Positions 1 to 7,608 of a stretch of DNA of 64,000 nucleotides are shown here, one piece after another. The number at the start of each line of letters is the position of its first letter. Position 1 is the first letter of the stretch. The position numbers and the translations under genes are program-made. The notes under the pieces were generated by a model. The model searched no databases. It was not told the DNA's origin and worked only from the letters and a program-made list of their open reading frames with translations. Origin of the DNA: Bacteroidales bacterium (lineage in GTDB: Bacteria; Bacteroidota; Bacteroidia; Bacteroidales; UBA932); NCBI GenBank assembly GCA_017561265.1, contig JAFZDJ010000004.1, positions 87,452 to 151,451 on the forward strand, written 5' to 3'.

Positions 1-47
1 AGCACTAAAACCACCATTTCTGTGCTTTTAATCGGATTTTTCAACGT

Positions 48-81
48 CAAAAGCACGAATAAGGCCTTTTTCGTGCTTTTG
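48..81 (-). terminator. Hairpin terminator downstream of first lipoprotein gene
   Basis: Perfect 12-bp arms (CAAAAGCACGAA and its complement) around a 10-nt loop, with T/A runs on both sides. It lies just past the stop of the minus-strand gene ending at 114, so it probably terminates that transcript; it could work in both directions. Confidence 0.6.
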
Positions 82-113
82 AATCTAAATTAGTTGCATG
101 CCGATAATCCCCA

Positions 114-590
114 TCACTCAGCCATATTGTAGATCTCAGGGGTGATGGTGTAGTCACAGACATACTTGTGTTCTACAAACCATTCGTTGTGTTTTCCTTT
201 CGTCGTATCTCTTCCTTCTGTAGTTTCAGCAGACGAAAAGAAACGGTCGGCAGATGATGGATCGTTCATACATTCGATTCTTTTTCCATCGGAAAATATC
301 AGCACAGCCCTGTCCCTTTGGCTGAACGACCATACATCAAATACATCGAAGTCCTCACCAAGTTCATACATTCTGTTCTTCTCCAGCATCGCCTTTGTCC
401 CAGCTTCGACCTTCACCATTTCAATCAACTGACCATTATCGACGCTATAGCAGCCTATGGAAACATCCTTCGATGTGTTGTTTATGAAATAATCCTCATA
501 CTTTATAGGGTCTGCAAAAACATGAGTAAACTCTTTCTGGCAGGACACGAATCCTGCAATGAAAATCAGGCTGAGTAGTTTTATCTTCAT
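114..590 (-). CDS. Small predicted lipoprotein, unknown function
   Basis: Encodes 158 residues. The N-terminus has a short basic start, a hydrophobic stretch and a lipobox ending in Cys17 (FVSC), so it is predicted to be an outer-membrane or surface lipoprotein cut by signal peptidase II. The mature part is acidic, with no family I can name and no further membrane segment. It is the last of a same-strand series with the metalloprotease-like lipoprotein and the DUF3244 protein upstream; the 57-bp gap to the next gene would allow co-transcription. A terminator hairpin follows the stop. The lipoprotein assignment is firm; function is unknown. Confidence 0.7.
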   Translation of the reverse strand: MKIKLLSLIFIAGFVSCQKEFTHVFADPIKYEDYFINNTSKDVSIGCYSVDNGQLIEMVKVEAGTKAMLEKNRMYELGEDFDVFDVWSFSQRDRAVLIFSDGKRIECMNDPSSADRFFSSAETTEGRDTTKGKHNEWFVEHKYVCDYTITPEIYNMAE

Positions 591-647
591 GATCGAATCT
601 TTTAATGTGTTATGTACAAATTTACTATATATTTTTATTTATAATGA

Positions 648-2222
648 TTAATTATATGTTTCATTTAACGATCCACTACCGCAATATTTCCAATAATCAA
701 ATAATCTTTCTAGTTCATTTGTATTCACATCACTATTATTTTCTATTAAAATACGAATATAGTTATATGATAAATCATATGTGAAATAATTTTCCAATTC
801 TACAATATTAAATCCTGATATATTTTCTGATACAGAGGGATTTCCACAGCATATTCCATCATCGTCAATCATATCTTTTATTAATCCAGTATATATATTA
901 TTATATGACAGTGTATAGGTATATCCGTTATAGGTGTTTGTTGTCAGATACCATTGAATAGCTCTTGTCAAACTTTCTTTTACAATATCTTCAGATGAAT
1001 TAAATGAGTCATTGCCAAGTTTTTTCCAATGTACTCCATGGGTGAGTTCATGAATTACTGAGCCGAACACTTCAATAGAGGCTCTTCTTCCATCAGAATT
1101 ATCTCTAAATATTGAAATATGAGGCCTTCTTTCATTACTATAAAAATACCCAGAGGCTCCTCCTGAATCACTGTATCTACATGCATGAATATATAGTCTA
1201 TCAGAAAGTTCATCTTTCATCGGTGGCCTTTCCAAACCATAGATATCTCCGTAATAGTATTGACATGCAGCTTTTAGTATTTCACAATAAAATACGCAAT
1301 CATAATACTCGGAAGACGGATCATAAGATCTAAATACTAAATTTAAAGGACCGTGGTAGCCTGAAAATTTTAAAAAGAATTCTTCATTTGAAGTATCCCG
1401 TCTCATTTCAAAATCAGTTCTACTGAAATACACATTATAGGTCCAATTATATTTAAATGAATCATCACAAACGAAATCTCCATTTTCATCACAATGTCCG
1501 TATGCTTTTTTTGTAAGTCTGTTTGCCCTAACACTCATACCATAGCATCCTGTGTACATTTGTAATGTTGAGTCTCTATATGTAATATTACCGCTTGGAG
1601 TAACATCCTCTGCTTTAGTCGCTGAGATAGGAACCAATTCCATTCCGCAAATTGCATGTGCCTCCTGTTCCAATTGTTCGTAAAGAGATTCAGAAATAAG
1701 TGATTTTGTGTATACTTCTTCATCCGGAGCATAAATGTCATAAAGAATTTCATAAGGACATTCGATATGGGAAAGATCTTTTTCAACAGGTACATATCCC
1801 CATCTGTGCTGATATCCATTAGTAGAATATTCTGGATCCGGATCAAGTACAACCCATCCGTCAGAAACTTCATGATCTAGAGGATATGGATAAAAATCCA
1901 ATTCTTCGTCCATAATTAATGAACGATAATGAGCATGGCAGCTAGGCTTGAATACAATATAATGATGAGTAGCTTCGATACAATCTTCTGCAAGGCCTGA
2001 TTTTGTCTCCATTTTGAGATTATTGAAAGCCTGTTTCATTATATCCACGGAATACGGATTAGGCAATTTCTTACCAATCACAGCTTTCGAAGTCAAGATT
2101 TCCTCAATGCTTTTGCTTTCAACTGGATTTTCATATTCAGAGATTTCCGTCATGAAGTTATCTTCTTTCTGACATGCAATCACCAAAGTGAATATAATAA
2201 GTGAATACAATATCTTCTTCAT
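648..2222 (-). CDS. Lipoprotein with HExxH zinc-metalloprotease motif
   Basis: Encodes 524 residues beginning with a lipoprotein signal (hydrophobic run then Cys17 in VIACQK). An HELTH motif at residues 391-395, preceded by hydrophobic residues (VIHELTH), matches the zincin active site: two His ligands and a catalytic Glu. A following ExxxxAIxWYL helix about 20 residues on could give the third ligand, as in gluzincins; this is inference. Cys-rich segments (for example GICCGN near the end) suggest disulphides outside the cytoplasm. I do not recognise the rest. The gene is clearly more AT-rich than the housekeeping genes, suggesting recent acquisition. It follows the DUF3244 gene by 12 bp, so the two likely form one operon. 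Confidence 0.65.
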   Translation of the reverse strand: MKKILYSLIIFTLVIACQKEDNFMTEISEYENPVESKSIEEILTSKAVIGKKLPNPYSVDIMKQAFNNLKMETKSGLAEDCIEATHHYIVFKPSCHAHYRSLIMDEELDFYPYPLDHEVSDGWVVLDPDPEYSTNGYQHRWGYVPVEKDLSHIECPYEILYDIYAPDEEVYTKSLISESLYEQLEQEAHAICGMELVPISATKAEDVTPSGNITYRDSTLQMYTGCYGMSVRANRLTKKAYGHCDENGDFVCDDSFKYNWTYNVYFSRTDFEMRRDTSNEEFFLKFSGYHGPLNLVFRSYDPSSEYYDCVFYCEILKAACQYYYGDIYGLERPPMKDELSDRLYIHACRYSDSGGASGYFYSNERRPHISIFRDNSDGRRASIEVFGSVIHELTHGVHWKKLGNDSFNSSEDIVKESLTRAIQWYLTTNTYNGYTYTLSYNNIYTGLIKDMIDDDGICCGNPSVSENISGFNIVELENYFTYDLSYNYIRILIENNSDVNTNELERLFDYWKYCGSGSLNETYN

Positions 2223-2234
2223 ACGTTATCCTAA

Positions 2235-2612
2235 TTAAAGAATAAAACTTCCTTCGTAAATGTCACCGGTTTCGGTGATGTATACGATTTCGTAGATGCC
2301 TGGCTCTCCTGAAAGAGCGAGCGCTGTCTTAGGCTCCTGGGTGGAGTCGAATGTGTCGTACCATACATTGCCAGTCGAGCAGTTGGTAACTGTGAGGACT
2401 ACCTCGCCTAGGTCTGACCAGACGGTCGTCACGACGGAGTTCATCATGCCTAAGTAATGACATTCGACCGGAAGAATCCCGATACTTCTGTTTAGGTTAG
2501 TTCCTTCCTCTGAATAAAGAGGAATCTTCATGACTGCAGTTTCGTCATCCGCACTCATATCGAATGCGAAGAATGGCAACAGCAAGGCCAGTAGTAATAG
2601 TGTTTTTCTCAT
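2235..2612 (-). CDS. DUF3244-type small secreted protein
   Basis: About 125 residues from the preferred ATG at 2612 (MRKTLLLLALLLPFFAF); an upstream in-frame ATG at 2636 would add eight residues that do not fit a signal peptide. The signal peptide is followed by a beta-rich domain of about 100 residues resembling DUF3244, small secreted proteins of Bacteroidales whose role is unknown (family knowledge). Motifs seen are a central Trp-Ser-Asp strand and a closing EIVYITETGDIYEG strand typical of this fold. It lies 12 bp upstream of the HExxH lipoprotein; such proteins often neighbour secreted proteases in this order, so a protease partner role is possible but unproven. Confidence 0.65.
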   Translation of the reverse strand: MRKTLLLLALLLPFFAFDMSADDETAVMKIPLYSEEGTNLNRSIGILPVECHYLGMMNSVVTTVWSDLGEVVLTVTNCSTGNVWYDTFDSTQEPKTALALSGEPGIYEIVYITETGDIYEGSFIL

Positions 2613-2737
2613 GTTTATTGGTTTAATGACATTCAAATTTATTTAGAGAAAAAACATTTCGTCTAATAATTAAAGGAAAATCGTCTGACAAAATTCAAAA
2701 ACTTCACTTTATACTACATTGATTATCAATACAATAC

Positions 2738-2769
2738 AAAAGTGTCAGAAAAATAAATCTGACACTTTT
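2738..2769. terminator. Hairpin terminator between regulator and DUF3244 gene
   Basis: 11-bp inverted repeat (AAAAGTGTCAG and complement) around a 10-nt A-rich loop, closed by T and A runs, so it could act on either strand. It lies downstream of the minus-strand regulator ending at 2822, separating it from the DUF3244 operon. Confidence 0.6.
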
Positions 2770-2821
2770 TATAAATATATTGAATATCATATAGTTATAA
2801 AATAAGAAAAGACTGACTTTG

Positions 2822-4486
2822 TCAGTTCAACATTTCAAGAAATTGAGAAACATGCTCTGGATTCTTGTTTTCTATCTTATGAATTAGGCGACGTTTATAG
2901 GAATAGACCTGATCCAAGGATAGGTTCATCAGACGGGAGATAGTAGTGGAATCAAATCCAGCGACAAGATAACCGAACATAGTCACCTCCCATTCCTTGC
3001 ACTTTGGAATCTCATTACGGAATCTTGTCATTATTCCGTCAAGTTCTGAATCCAAAACGGATTCAAACTTGGCTTTACGAACCTTATCATTCCTTATATC
3101 TTCTATGAGTAAGATTACTTTTTGGAACATTACCTTCTCTATGTCATCGCGGTTTCTATCCTGAAGATACTGACCGCATAGGGTTCCCAATGTTTCAAAA
3201 CGAGATTTGTACAGAGATATGAAACGTTTCTTCAACATAGGATAGTCCTCATCCTTGTATTGAGAGAGCTGACGACTTATCTCCTCTGCATATTCGAGAA
3301 GATTTTCCTTTTCCTGCCTATGTTCGGATAGATATTTCTGAACACATAGAACAATCACAAGAATAATTAGAACAGATAATATAAAGACAAATATAATTAC
3401 CTGATTTTTCACACGTATTTTCAAAGAGGATTCTCTGAATTGAGATTCGTAATAATCTCTTTGAGATAGCGCAAGAGACTGTTTAAGCATATCCGTAACT
3501 TCTGTATTATTCTTAGTTACTGACTGTTCCAACATTAACAGGCTTTCCGGAATATTTCCATGTGCCTGAGCGATTCTATAACGCCAATAATAGGCATTGC
3601 CACTTGTATCAATTTGGGAGAGTTGCGATATCAAAGGTTGTGAAACATTATACCTCCCTGCTTTCTCCAAAGCATAAGCATATGTCCAATAATGCTTTAA
3701 CGTCATTACAGACGTGACTTTATCATCTATTATATTTTCATAAAGAGTTATAACGTCATTGTATTGAGAATCAAGTTTTGATATCAACGCAAATGCTCTT
3801 TCAGCCATCGCAGAATAACGGATCTTTGAATCAACGTCTTCATCCTCAATCAGTCTGCATAAAATCGAGTCAGCGCTAACAAATTCATCATTGTTTATGT
3901 ATGATCTTGCCAGACTCAGCTCAGAAACATTTATATAATATTTCTCAGATAAGGATGTATATATTGAATTGGCTTGCTTAAAGTGTTCACATGCTTCTCT
4001 TTCATTGTAAGTTTTTGCATATGTAGAAGCCTGCAACATTTTGACAAATCCCCAGTATAGACTGTCACTCCTCTCCGCCACTTTTTCTGCTTTCGTAAAT
4101 TCAAGAATGGCTTTATTGTAGTCTCCTGCATAATAATAGGAAAGACCTAGGTAGTACTGTGCGCGGGCTTCATTCTTTTCAGGCCCTTTACGAGAATAAT
4201 AATTAAGGGCAACACCGGCAAGAGAATCGTCGGTAACATCTATGAAATTCTTATCAAGAGCCGTAGCATGCAGAAGGGCATGATGAGCCTTGAGGCGGTC
4301 AGTTGTAAGAAGCCCCCTATCTATCGAATCAAGAACAACAAGAGCACTGTCCGGACGTTCCATTATATATGACTCTACATCATTCAGAAGAAGGGCTGTC
4401 TGCCTTGTTGAACACCCGGAAAATATAAGTACTAAAGTGGTTATTGCAAATATCATCTGCTTTCTCATACGATCTTGTTTTATCAT
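2822..4486 (-). CDS. TPR-containing membrane regulator with C-terminal HTH
   Basis: Encodes 554 residues; an internal ATG at 4468 is an equally good start. There is a lipoprotein-like signal (LIFSGCS), about 300 residues of helical repeats with TPR character (for example ARAQYYLGLSYYYAGDYNKAI), a strong membrane segment near residues 362-385, a coiled coil, and a C-terminal domain with a LuxR-like helix-turn-helix (ISRLMNLSLDQVYSYKRRL). Bacteroidales have many such proteins, thought to couple sensing outside the cytoplasm to transcription control inside. The target is unknown; the divergent or neighbouring accessory genes are candidates. It sits next to the palindrome-rich spacer 4487-5100. 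Confidence 0.75.
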   Translation of the reverse strand: MIKQDRMRKQMIFAITTLVLIFSGCSTRQTALLLNDVESYIMERPDSALVVLDSIDRGLLTTDRLKAHHALLHATALDKNFIDVTDDSLAGVALNYYSRKGPEKNEARAQYYLGLSYYYAGDYNKAILEFTKAEKVAERSDSLYWGFVKMLQASTYAKTYNEREACEHFKQANSIYTSLSEKYYINVSELSLARSYINNDEFVSADSILCRLIEDEDVDSKIRYSAMAERAFALISKLDSQYNDVITLYENIIDDKVTSVMTLKHYWTYAYALEKAGRYNVSQPLISQLSQIDTSGNAYYWRYRIAQAHGNIPESLLMLEQSVTKNNTEVTDMLKQSLALSQRDYYESQFRESSLKIRVKNQVIIFVFILSVLIILVIVLCVQKYLSEHRQEKENLLEYAEEISRQLSQYKDEDYPMLKKRFISLYKSRFETLGTLCGQYLQDRNRDDIEKVMFQKVILLIEDIRNDKVRKAKFESVLDSELDGIMTRFRNEIPKCKEWEVTMFGYLVAGFDSTTISRLMNLSLDQVYSYKRRLIHKIENKNPEHVSQFLEMLN

Positions 4487-4571
4487 GCAAGATAGCTATT
4501 TTCCAGAGATATTTCGTATATTTGCGTCTAAGGTTGAATCTGATATTCAGTTTTTACATACATATTATATA

Positions 4572-4720
4572 CCCCTATCGTCACCTCCCTAAATTACCAG
4601 ACAAAGAATGATCGATAGGGCGATAGGTGGTCTTGTACCTTTGGTGCAGGACGACCTGTCATTCGATCGAGCCCTGGTAAGCTTAGGGAGGTGCGGGTTG
4701 GACTGCACCTTTCTTATATT
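4572..4720. other. Structured non-coding segment with competing pairings
   Basis: Part of the 614-bp gene-free stretch 4487-5100. Arms CACCTCCCTAA (4582-4592) and TTAGGGAGGTG (4683-4693), and TTACCAG (4594-4600) with CTGGTAA (4674-4680), form a long stem. An inner GC-rich hairpin covers 4629-4656. The 3' arm AGGTGC can instead pair with GCACCT at 4705-4710, followed by a T-rich run; CCCCTATCG (4572-4580) can pair with either of two CGATAGG copies (4613, 4621). A TATATTTG box at 4517-4524 could start a plus-strand transcript. No coding sequence fits here. Function unknown. Confidence 0.5.
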
Positions 4721-4803
4721 ATGGTATACTCGGGAAGACGGACATTTTCATGTTGCGGTTTAATGACAGTCTTCGGACATCCGCTTCCGTCTTCCTTTTT
4801 CAC

Positions 4804-4878
4804 ACAAACTCCCCGTCAGCAGGCGAGCGAAGCATATCCCTATGCTTTTGCGCAGCGAGCCGCTGACGGGGAGTTTGT
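4804..4878. repeat. 75-bp hairpin element, copy 1 (shared core, unique stem)
   Basis: Perfect 17-bp outer arms (ACAAACTCCCCGTCAGC and complement) enclose a core containing AAGCATATCCCTATGCTT, itself a hairpin, and AGCGAGCC. The core is nearly identical to that at 57055-57129, but the outer stem is unrelated. Both elements are exactly 75 bp. Confidence 0.75.
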
Positions 4879-4898
4879 ATGGAGATACCTGTTCTGGA

Positions 4899-4961
4899 GA
4901 GATTCCCGGTCGGATCCAGGAATGACATGGATCCTGGAATGACGTATATCGGAGAATGACG
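4899..4961. repeat. GGAATGAC-type dispersed repeat
   Basis: Begins GAGATTCCCGG and contains GGATCCAGGAATGAC, GGATCCTGGAATGAC and GGAGAATGAC in succession. The unit resembles the repeats at 44372-44398 (inside a gene) and 63081-63184. Probably a degenerate intergenic palindromic repeat family. Confidence 0.55.
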
Positions 4962-4974
4962 TGAAATCTTTATA

Positions 4975-5064
4975 CGATTATCCGGCAGGCAGAACGTGAG
5001 CCGAGCGTTGGCCCCCGGAGGGGGTTGTATTCCGCGAGGCGATGTTCTGTCTGCCGGATAATCG
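4975..5064. repeat. Long-arm inverted repeat downstream of hflX
   Basis: Arms of 21 bp (CGATTATCCGGCAGGCAGAAC-type, written here as its first 20 bases CGATTATCCGGCAGGCAGAA) with one mismatch enclose a GC-rich core that has its own CCCCC/GGGGG hairpin. It lies 37 bp beyond the hflX stop, so it may act as a terminator or mRNA-stabilising hairpin; it lacks a T tract on the hflX strand. Confidence 0.6.
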
Positions 5065-5100
5065 GTAATGGAAATCCTAAGGGGATTACCAGTGGTAATA

Positions 5101-6291
5101 TTACCAGAGAAAGTTATCGAAAGGATAACGTCCGGCATGGATCTCGGCCACCATCTTGTAGAGGTCTCCTCGGAGCTTGTCGATACCTATCTTCTCCCTT
5201 GCGGAAATGAAGATGCACGGAGTGTTCTCCCTTGCGATCCAGCTGTTCTTGAACTCCTCGAGAGTGTAGTTTATCTGCTGCTTAGGAGTAAGAGAAAACT
5301 CATCATATTCCTCGTATCTATAAGCGTCTATCTTGTTGAATACCACGAATATAGGCTTATCGATAGCCTTGATGTCCTTCAATGTCTCCTCCACAACCTT
5401 TATGTGCTCCTCGAAGTTAGGATGCGATATGTCCACCACATGCATAAGGATGTCCGCCTCACGAACCTCGTCCAGTGTACTCTTGAAAGCCTCGACCAGC
5501 TGATGAGGAAGTTTCCTGATGAATCCTACGGTGTCGCTCAGAAGGAATGGTACATTTTCTATCACGACCTTACGCACTGTTGTGTCAAGAGTAGCGAACA
5601 GCTTGTTTTCCGCAAAAACGTCACTTTTAGCCAATAAATTCATCAAAGTACTCTTACCTACGTTCGTATATCCGACGAGCGAAATACGCACCAGAGAACC
5701 CCTGTTTCCGCGCTGTGAAGCCATCTGCTTGTCCACCTTCTTCAGCTGCTCCTTCAGCTTCGAAATCTTGTCCTGGATTATACGGCGGTCTGTCTCGATC
5801 TGGGTCTCTCCCGGACCACGCATACCGATACCTCCCTTCTGTCTTTCAAGGTGTGTCCACATCCTTGTGAGTCGTGGAAGAAGGTACTGGTACTGAGCGA
5901 GTTCCACCTGCATCTTGGCATATGCAGTCTTCGCTCTTTGCGCGAAGATGTCGAGGATGAGATTGGTTCTGTCGAGGATGCGGATGTTCAGTTCGCGCTC
6001 GATATTACGGAGCTGGGTAGGGGAGAGCTCGTCGTCAAAGATCACAACTTCGATCTCGTTCTCCTCTATATATTCCTTTATTTCCTGAAGCTTTCCGCTG
6101 CGGATATATGTTCTTGAGTCAGGTCTATCTACCTTCTGGATGAATTTCTTCACTCCGATCGCGCCAGCAGTCTCTGCAAGAAATTCAAGCTCGTCGAGGT
6201 ATTCCATAATCTGGCGTTCTTCGTCTCCCTGCTTTATCACACCGACGAATACGGCCCTTTCATTGTGCTGCTCTTCTGTAATTTTTGCCAT
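5101..6291 (-). CDS. hflX: GTPase HflX
   Basis: Encodes 396 residues, close to the usual size. HflX is a ribosome-associated GTPase that splits stalled 70S ribosomes, notably under heat stress (family knowledge). Seen: the N-terminal HflX domain, the GGIGMRGPGE linker motif (residues 153-162), a coiled coil, then the GTPase domain with G1 GYTNVGKS (207-214), G3 DTVG (253-256) and G4 NKID (319-322). The C-terminal tail reads normally to the stop. It is on the same strand as tonB upstream but a terminator-like hairpin separates them, so it probably has its own promoter in the 100-bp gap. Downstream lies a palindrome-rich spacer. Confidence 0.97.
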   Translation of the reverse strand: MAKITEEQHNERAVFVGVIKQGDEERQIMEYLDELEFLAETAGAIGVKKFIQKVDRPDSRTYIRSGKLQEIKEYIEENEIEVVIFDDELSPTQLRNIERELNIRILDRTNLILDIFAQRAKTAYAKMQVELAQYQYLLPRLTRMWTHLERQKGGIGMRGPGETQIETDRRIIQDKISKLKEQLKKVDKQMASQRGNRGSLVRISLVGYTNVGKSTLMNLLAKSDVFAENKLFATLDTTVRKVVIENVPFLLSDTVGFIRKLPHQLVEAFKSTLDEVREADILMHVVDISHPNFEEHIKVVEETLKDIKAIDKPIFVVFNKIDAYRYEEYDEFSLTPKQQINYTLEEFKNSWIARENTPCIFISAREKIGIDKLRGDLYKMVAEIHAGRYPFDNFLW

Positions 6292-6338
6292 TTCTATTAT
6301 TATATATATCCTTCACTTATTCAGGATTCTTGAAAAAA

Positions 6339-6369
6339 TAAGGCCGATCAAATCGTTTGGTCGGCCTTA
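6339..6369 (-). terminator. Hairpin terminator after tonB
   Basis: Arms of 14 nt (TAAGGCCGATCAAA against its near-complement) around a 3-nt loop, with A/T runs on both sides. It lies 22 bp beyond the tonB stop on the minus strand, between tonB and hflX. Confidence 0.7.
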
Positions 6370-6391
6370 CAATATCTTTATATTCAAATAA

Positions 6392-7081
6392 TTATCTCAA
6401 CTGGAAGATAACTGGGAAGGTGTAGGTTACAGGAACCGCACGGTCTCTCTGCTTTCCTGGCTTCCACTTTGGAGACATTGAAACTACGCGTACAGCCTCC
6501 TTGTCAAGTGACGGGTCAACACCACGAAGAACCTTTACCTTTGTAACTGTTCCGTCCTTCTCTACAGTAAACTGGAGAGTAACACGACCCTGTACACCGT
6601 TCTCCTTTGCGATCTCAGGATAAACAAGTCTCTGGTTCACCCACTTTGAGAACTGGTTTGCATCACCACCCTGGAATGAAGGCTTCTCCTCTACGAGCTG
6701 GAAAGGAATAGCTTCCTCTTCAACAACTTCCTCTTCAACCTCTACATAGTCCATGATCTCAACTCCGAGGCTTGCATCGTCCTCAAGGTTCATGAACATG
6801 TCATCCTCAAGCTCGATCTCGTCGTCAACGATGTCGATCTGGTCTGAAAGGATAGGAATCTTCGGTGCTGCTGGTGGCGGCGGCGGAGTCTCCTGAGTGA
6901 TTGGAATGATTTCCTCCTCGAGAACTACCTCAGCGGTGTCGTCGAGCATTGCAACCTTAGTCTCTTTCTGTGTCCACTCGAATGCAAAATAAGTGATCGC
7001 AAGCGAAACTACAAGTCCGATTTCAAGGAACAGGAGCTTCTTGTTCTCCATGCTGGCCTTTTCTGATTTTTTGATTTCCAT
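6392..7081 (-). CDS. TonB-family energy transducer
   Basis: Encodes 229 residues. One membrane segment lies near residues 16-34, followed by an acidic region with a Pro run (TPPPPPAAP, about 65-73) and a C-terminal TonB domain (about 140-229; YPEIAKENGVQGRV, GTVTKVKVLRG, WKPGKQ). TonB passes proton-motive energy from ExbB/ExbD to outer-membrane receptors such as the receptor at 44176. ExbB and ExbD are not in the window. An internal Met11 could be an alternative start. It is transcribed divergently from ybeY, and the 106-bp gap holds both promoters. Bacteroidales carry several TonB paralogues, so no number is given. Confidence 0.92.
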   Translation of the reverse strand: MEIKKSEKASMENKKLLFLEIGLVVSLAITYFAFEWTQKETKVAMLDDTAEVVLEEEIIPITQETPPPPPAAPKIPILSDQIDIVDDEIELEDDMFMNLEDDASLGVEIMDYVEVEEEVVEEEAIPFQLVEEKPSFQGGDANQFSKWVNQRLVYPEIAKENGVQGRVTLQFTVEKDGTVTKVKVLRGVDPSLDKEAVRVVSMSPKWKPGKQRDRAVPVTYTFPVIFQLR

Positions 7082-7187
7082 ATTGATCGTTAGTTTTTAT
7101 TTTCCATTTTGCCCGGTAAAGTTAGAAATTATATTTTTTATTTCAAACTTTTTGTACATTTTGTAGCTTTGCAGAAAATTTTAAGGC

Positions 7188-7607
7188 ATGATTTCTTATT
7201 TTTTTGAGGACACAGATTTCATTTTCAAGGGAAAAACCTTGAATAACCGTTGGCTTAGACTCGTAGCTGAAAGCGAGATCAGGCGCATCGGAGACATATC
7301 GATCATCTTCTGTTCGGACAACTATATACTTGATGTCAACCAGAAATATCTGCAGCATGATTATTTCACAGACATCATCACATTTGATTATTGTGAAGGT
7401 GACCGACTTTCCGGTGACCTTTTCATAAGTGTGGATTCCGTACGTGAAAATGCCATAGAATATGGAACTGACTTCAAGGACGAACTCCACAGAGTGATAG
7501 TTCATGGTATTCTTCATCTGATCGGATACGATGATCATTGTGACGAGGACATTGCTCAGATGAGGGCAAAGGAAAATTATTATCTTTCACTCAGGGAACT
7601 TGTCTGA
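7188..7607 (+). CDS. ybeY: Endoribonuclease YbeY
   Basis: Encodes 139 residues. YbeY is a metal-dependent RNase in 16S rRNA maturation and ribosome quality control. The C-terminal motif [12 protein letters not shown] (106-117) carries two His in the standard H-x3-H spacing; the third His is one residue later than in E. coli YbeY because of an extra Asp, a deviation worth noting since Bacteroidales versions vary here. Other seen landmarks are the TDIITFDY strand and GDLFISVD. It runs directly into mnmG, whose ATG begins one base after this stop, so the two are translationally linked in one operon. Confidence 0.93.
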   Translation: MISYFFEDTDFIFKGKTLNNRWLRLVAESEIRRIGDISIIFCSDNYILDVNQKYLQHDYFTDIITFDYCEGDRLSGDLFISVDSVRENAIEYGTDFKDELHRVIVHGILHLIGYDDHCDEDIAQMRAKENYYLSLRELV

Positions 7608-7608
7608 T

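Noticed and set aside
4691..4942. 83-codon plus-strand frame across the palindrome-rich spacer
   Set aside because: It is translation through repeat elements, with low-complexity composition and no homology features.
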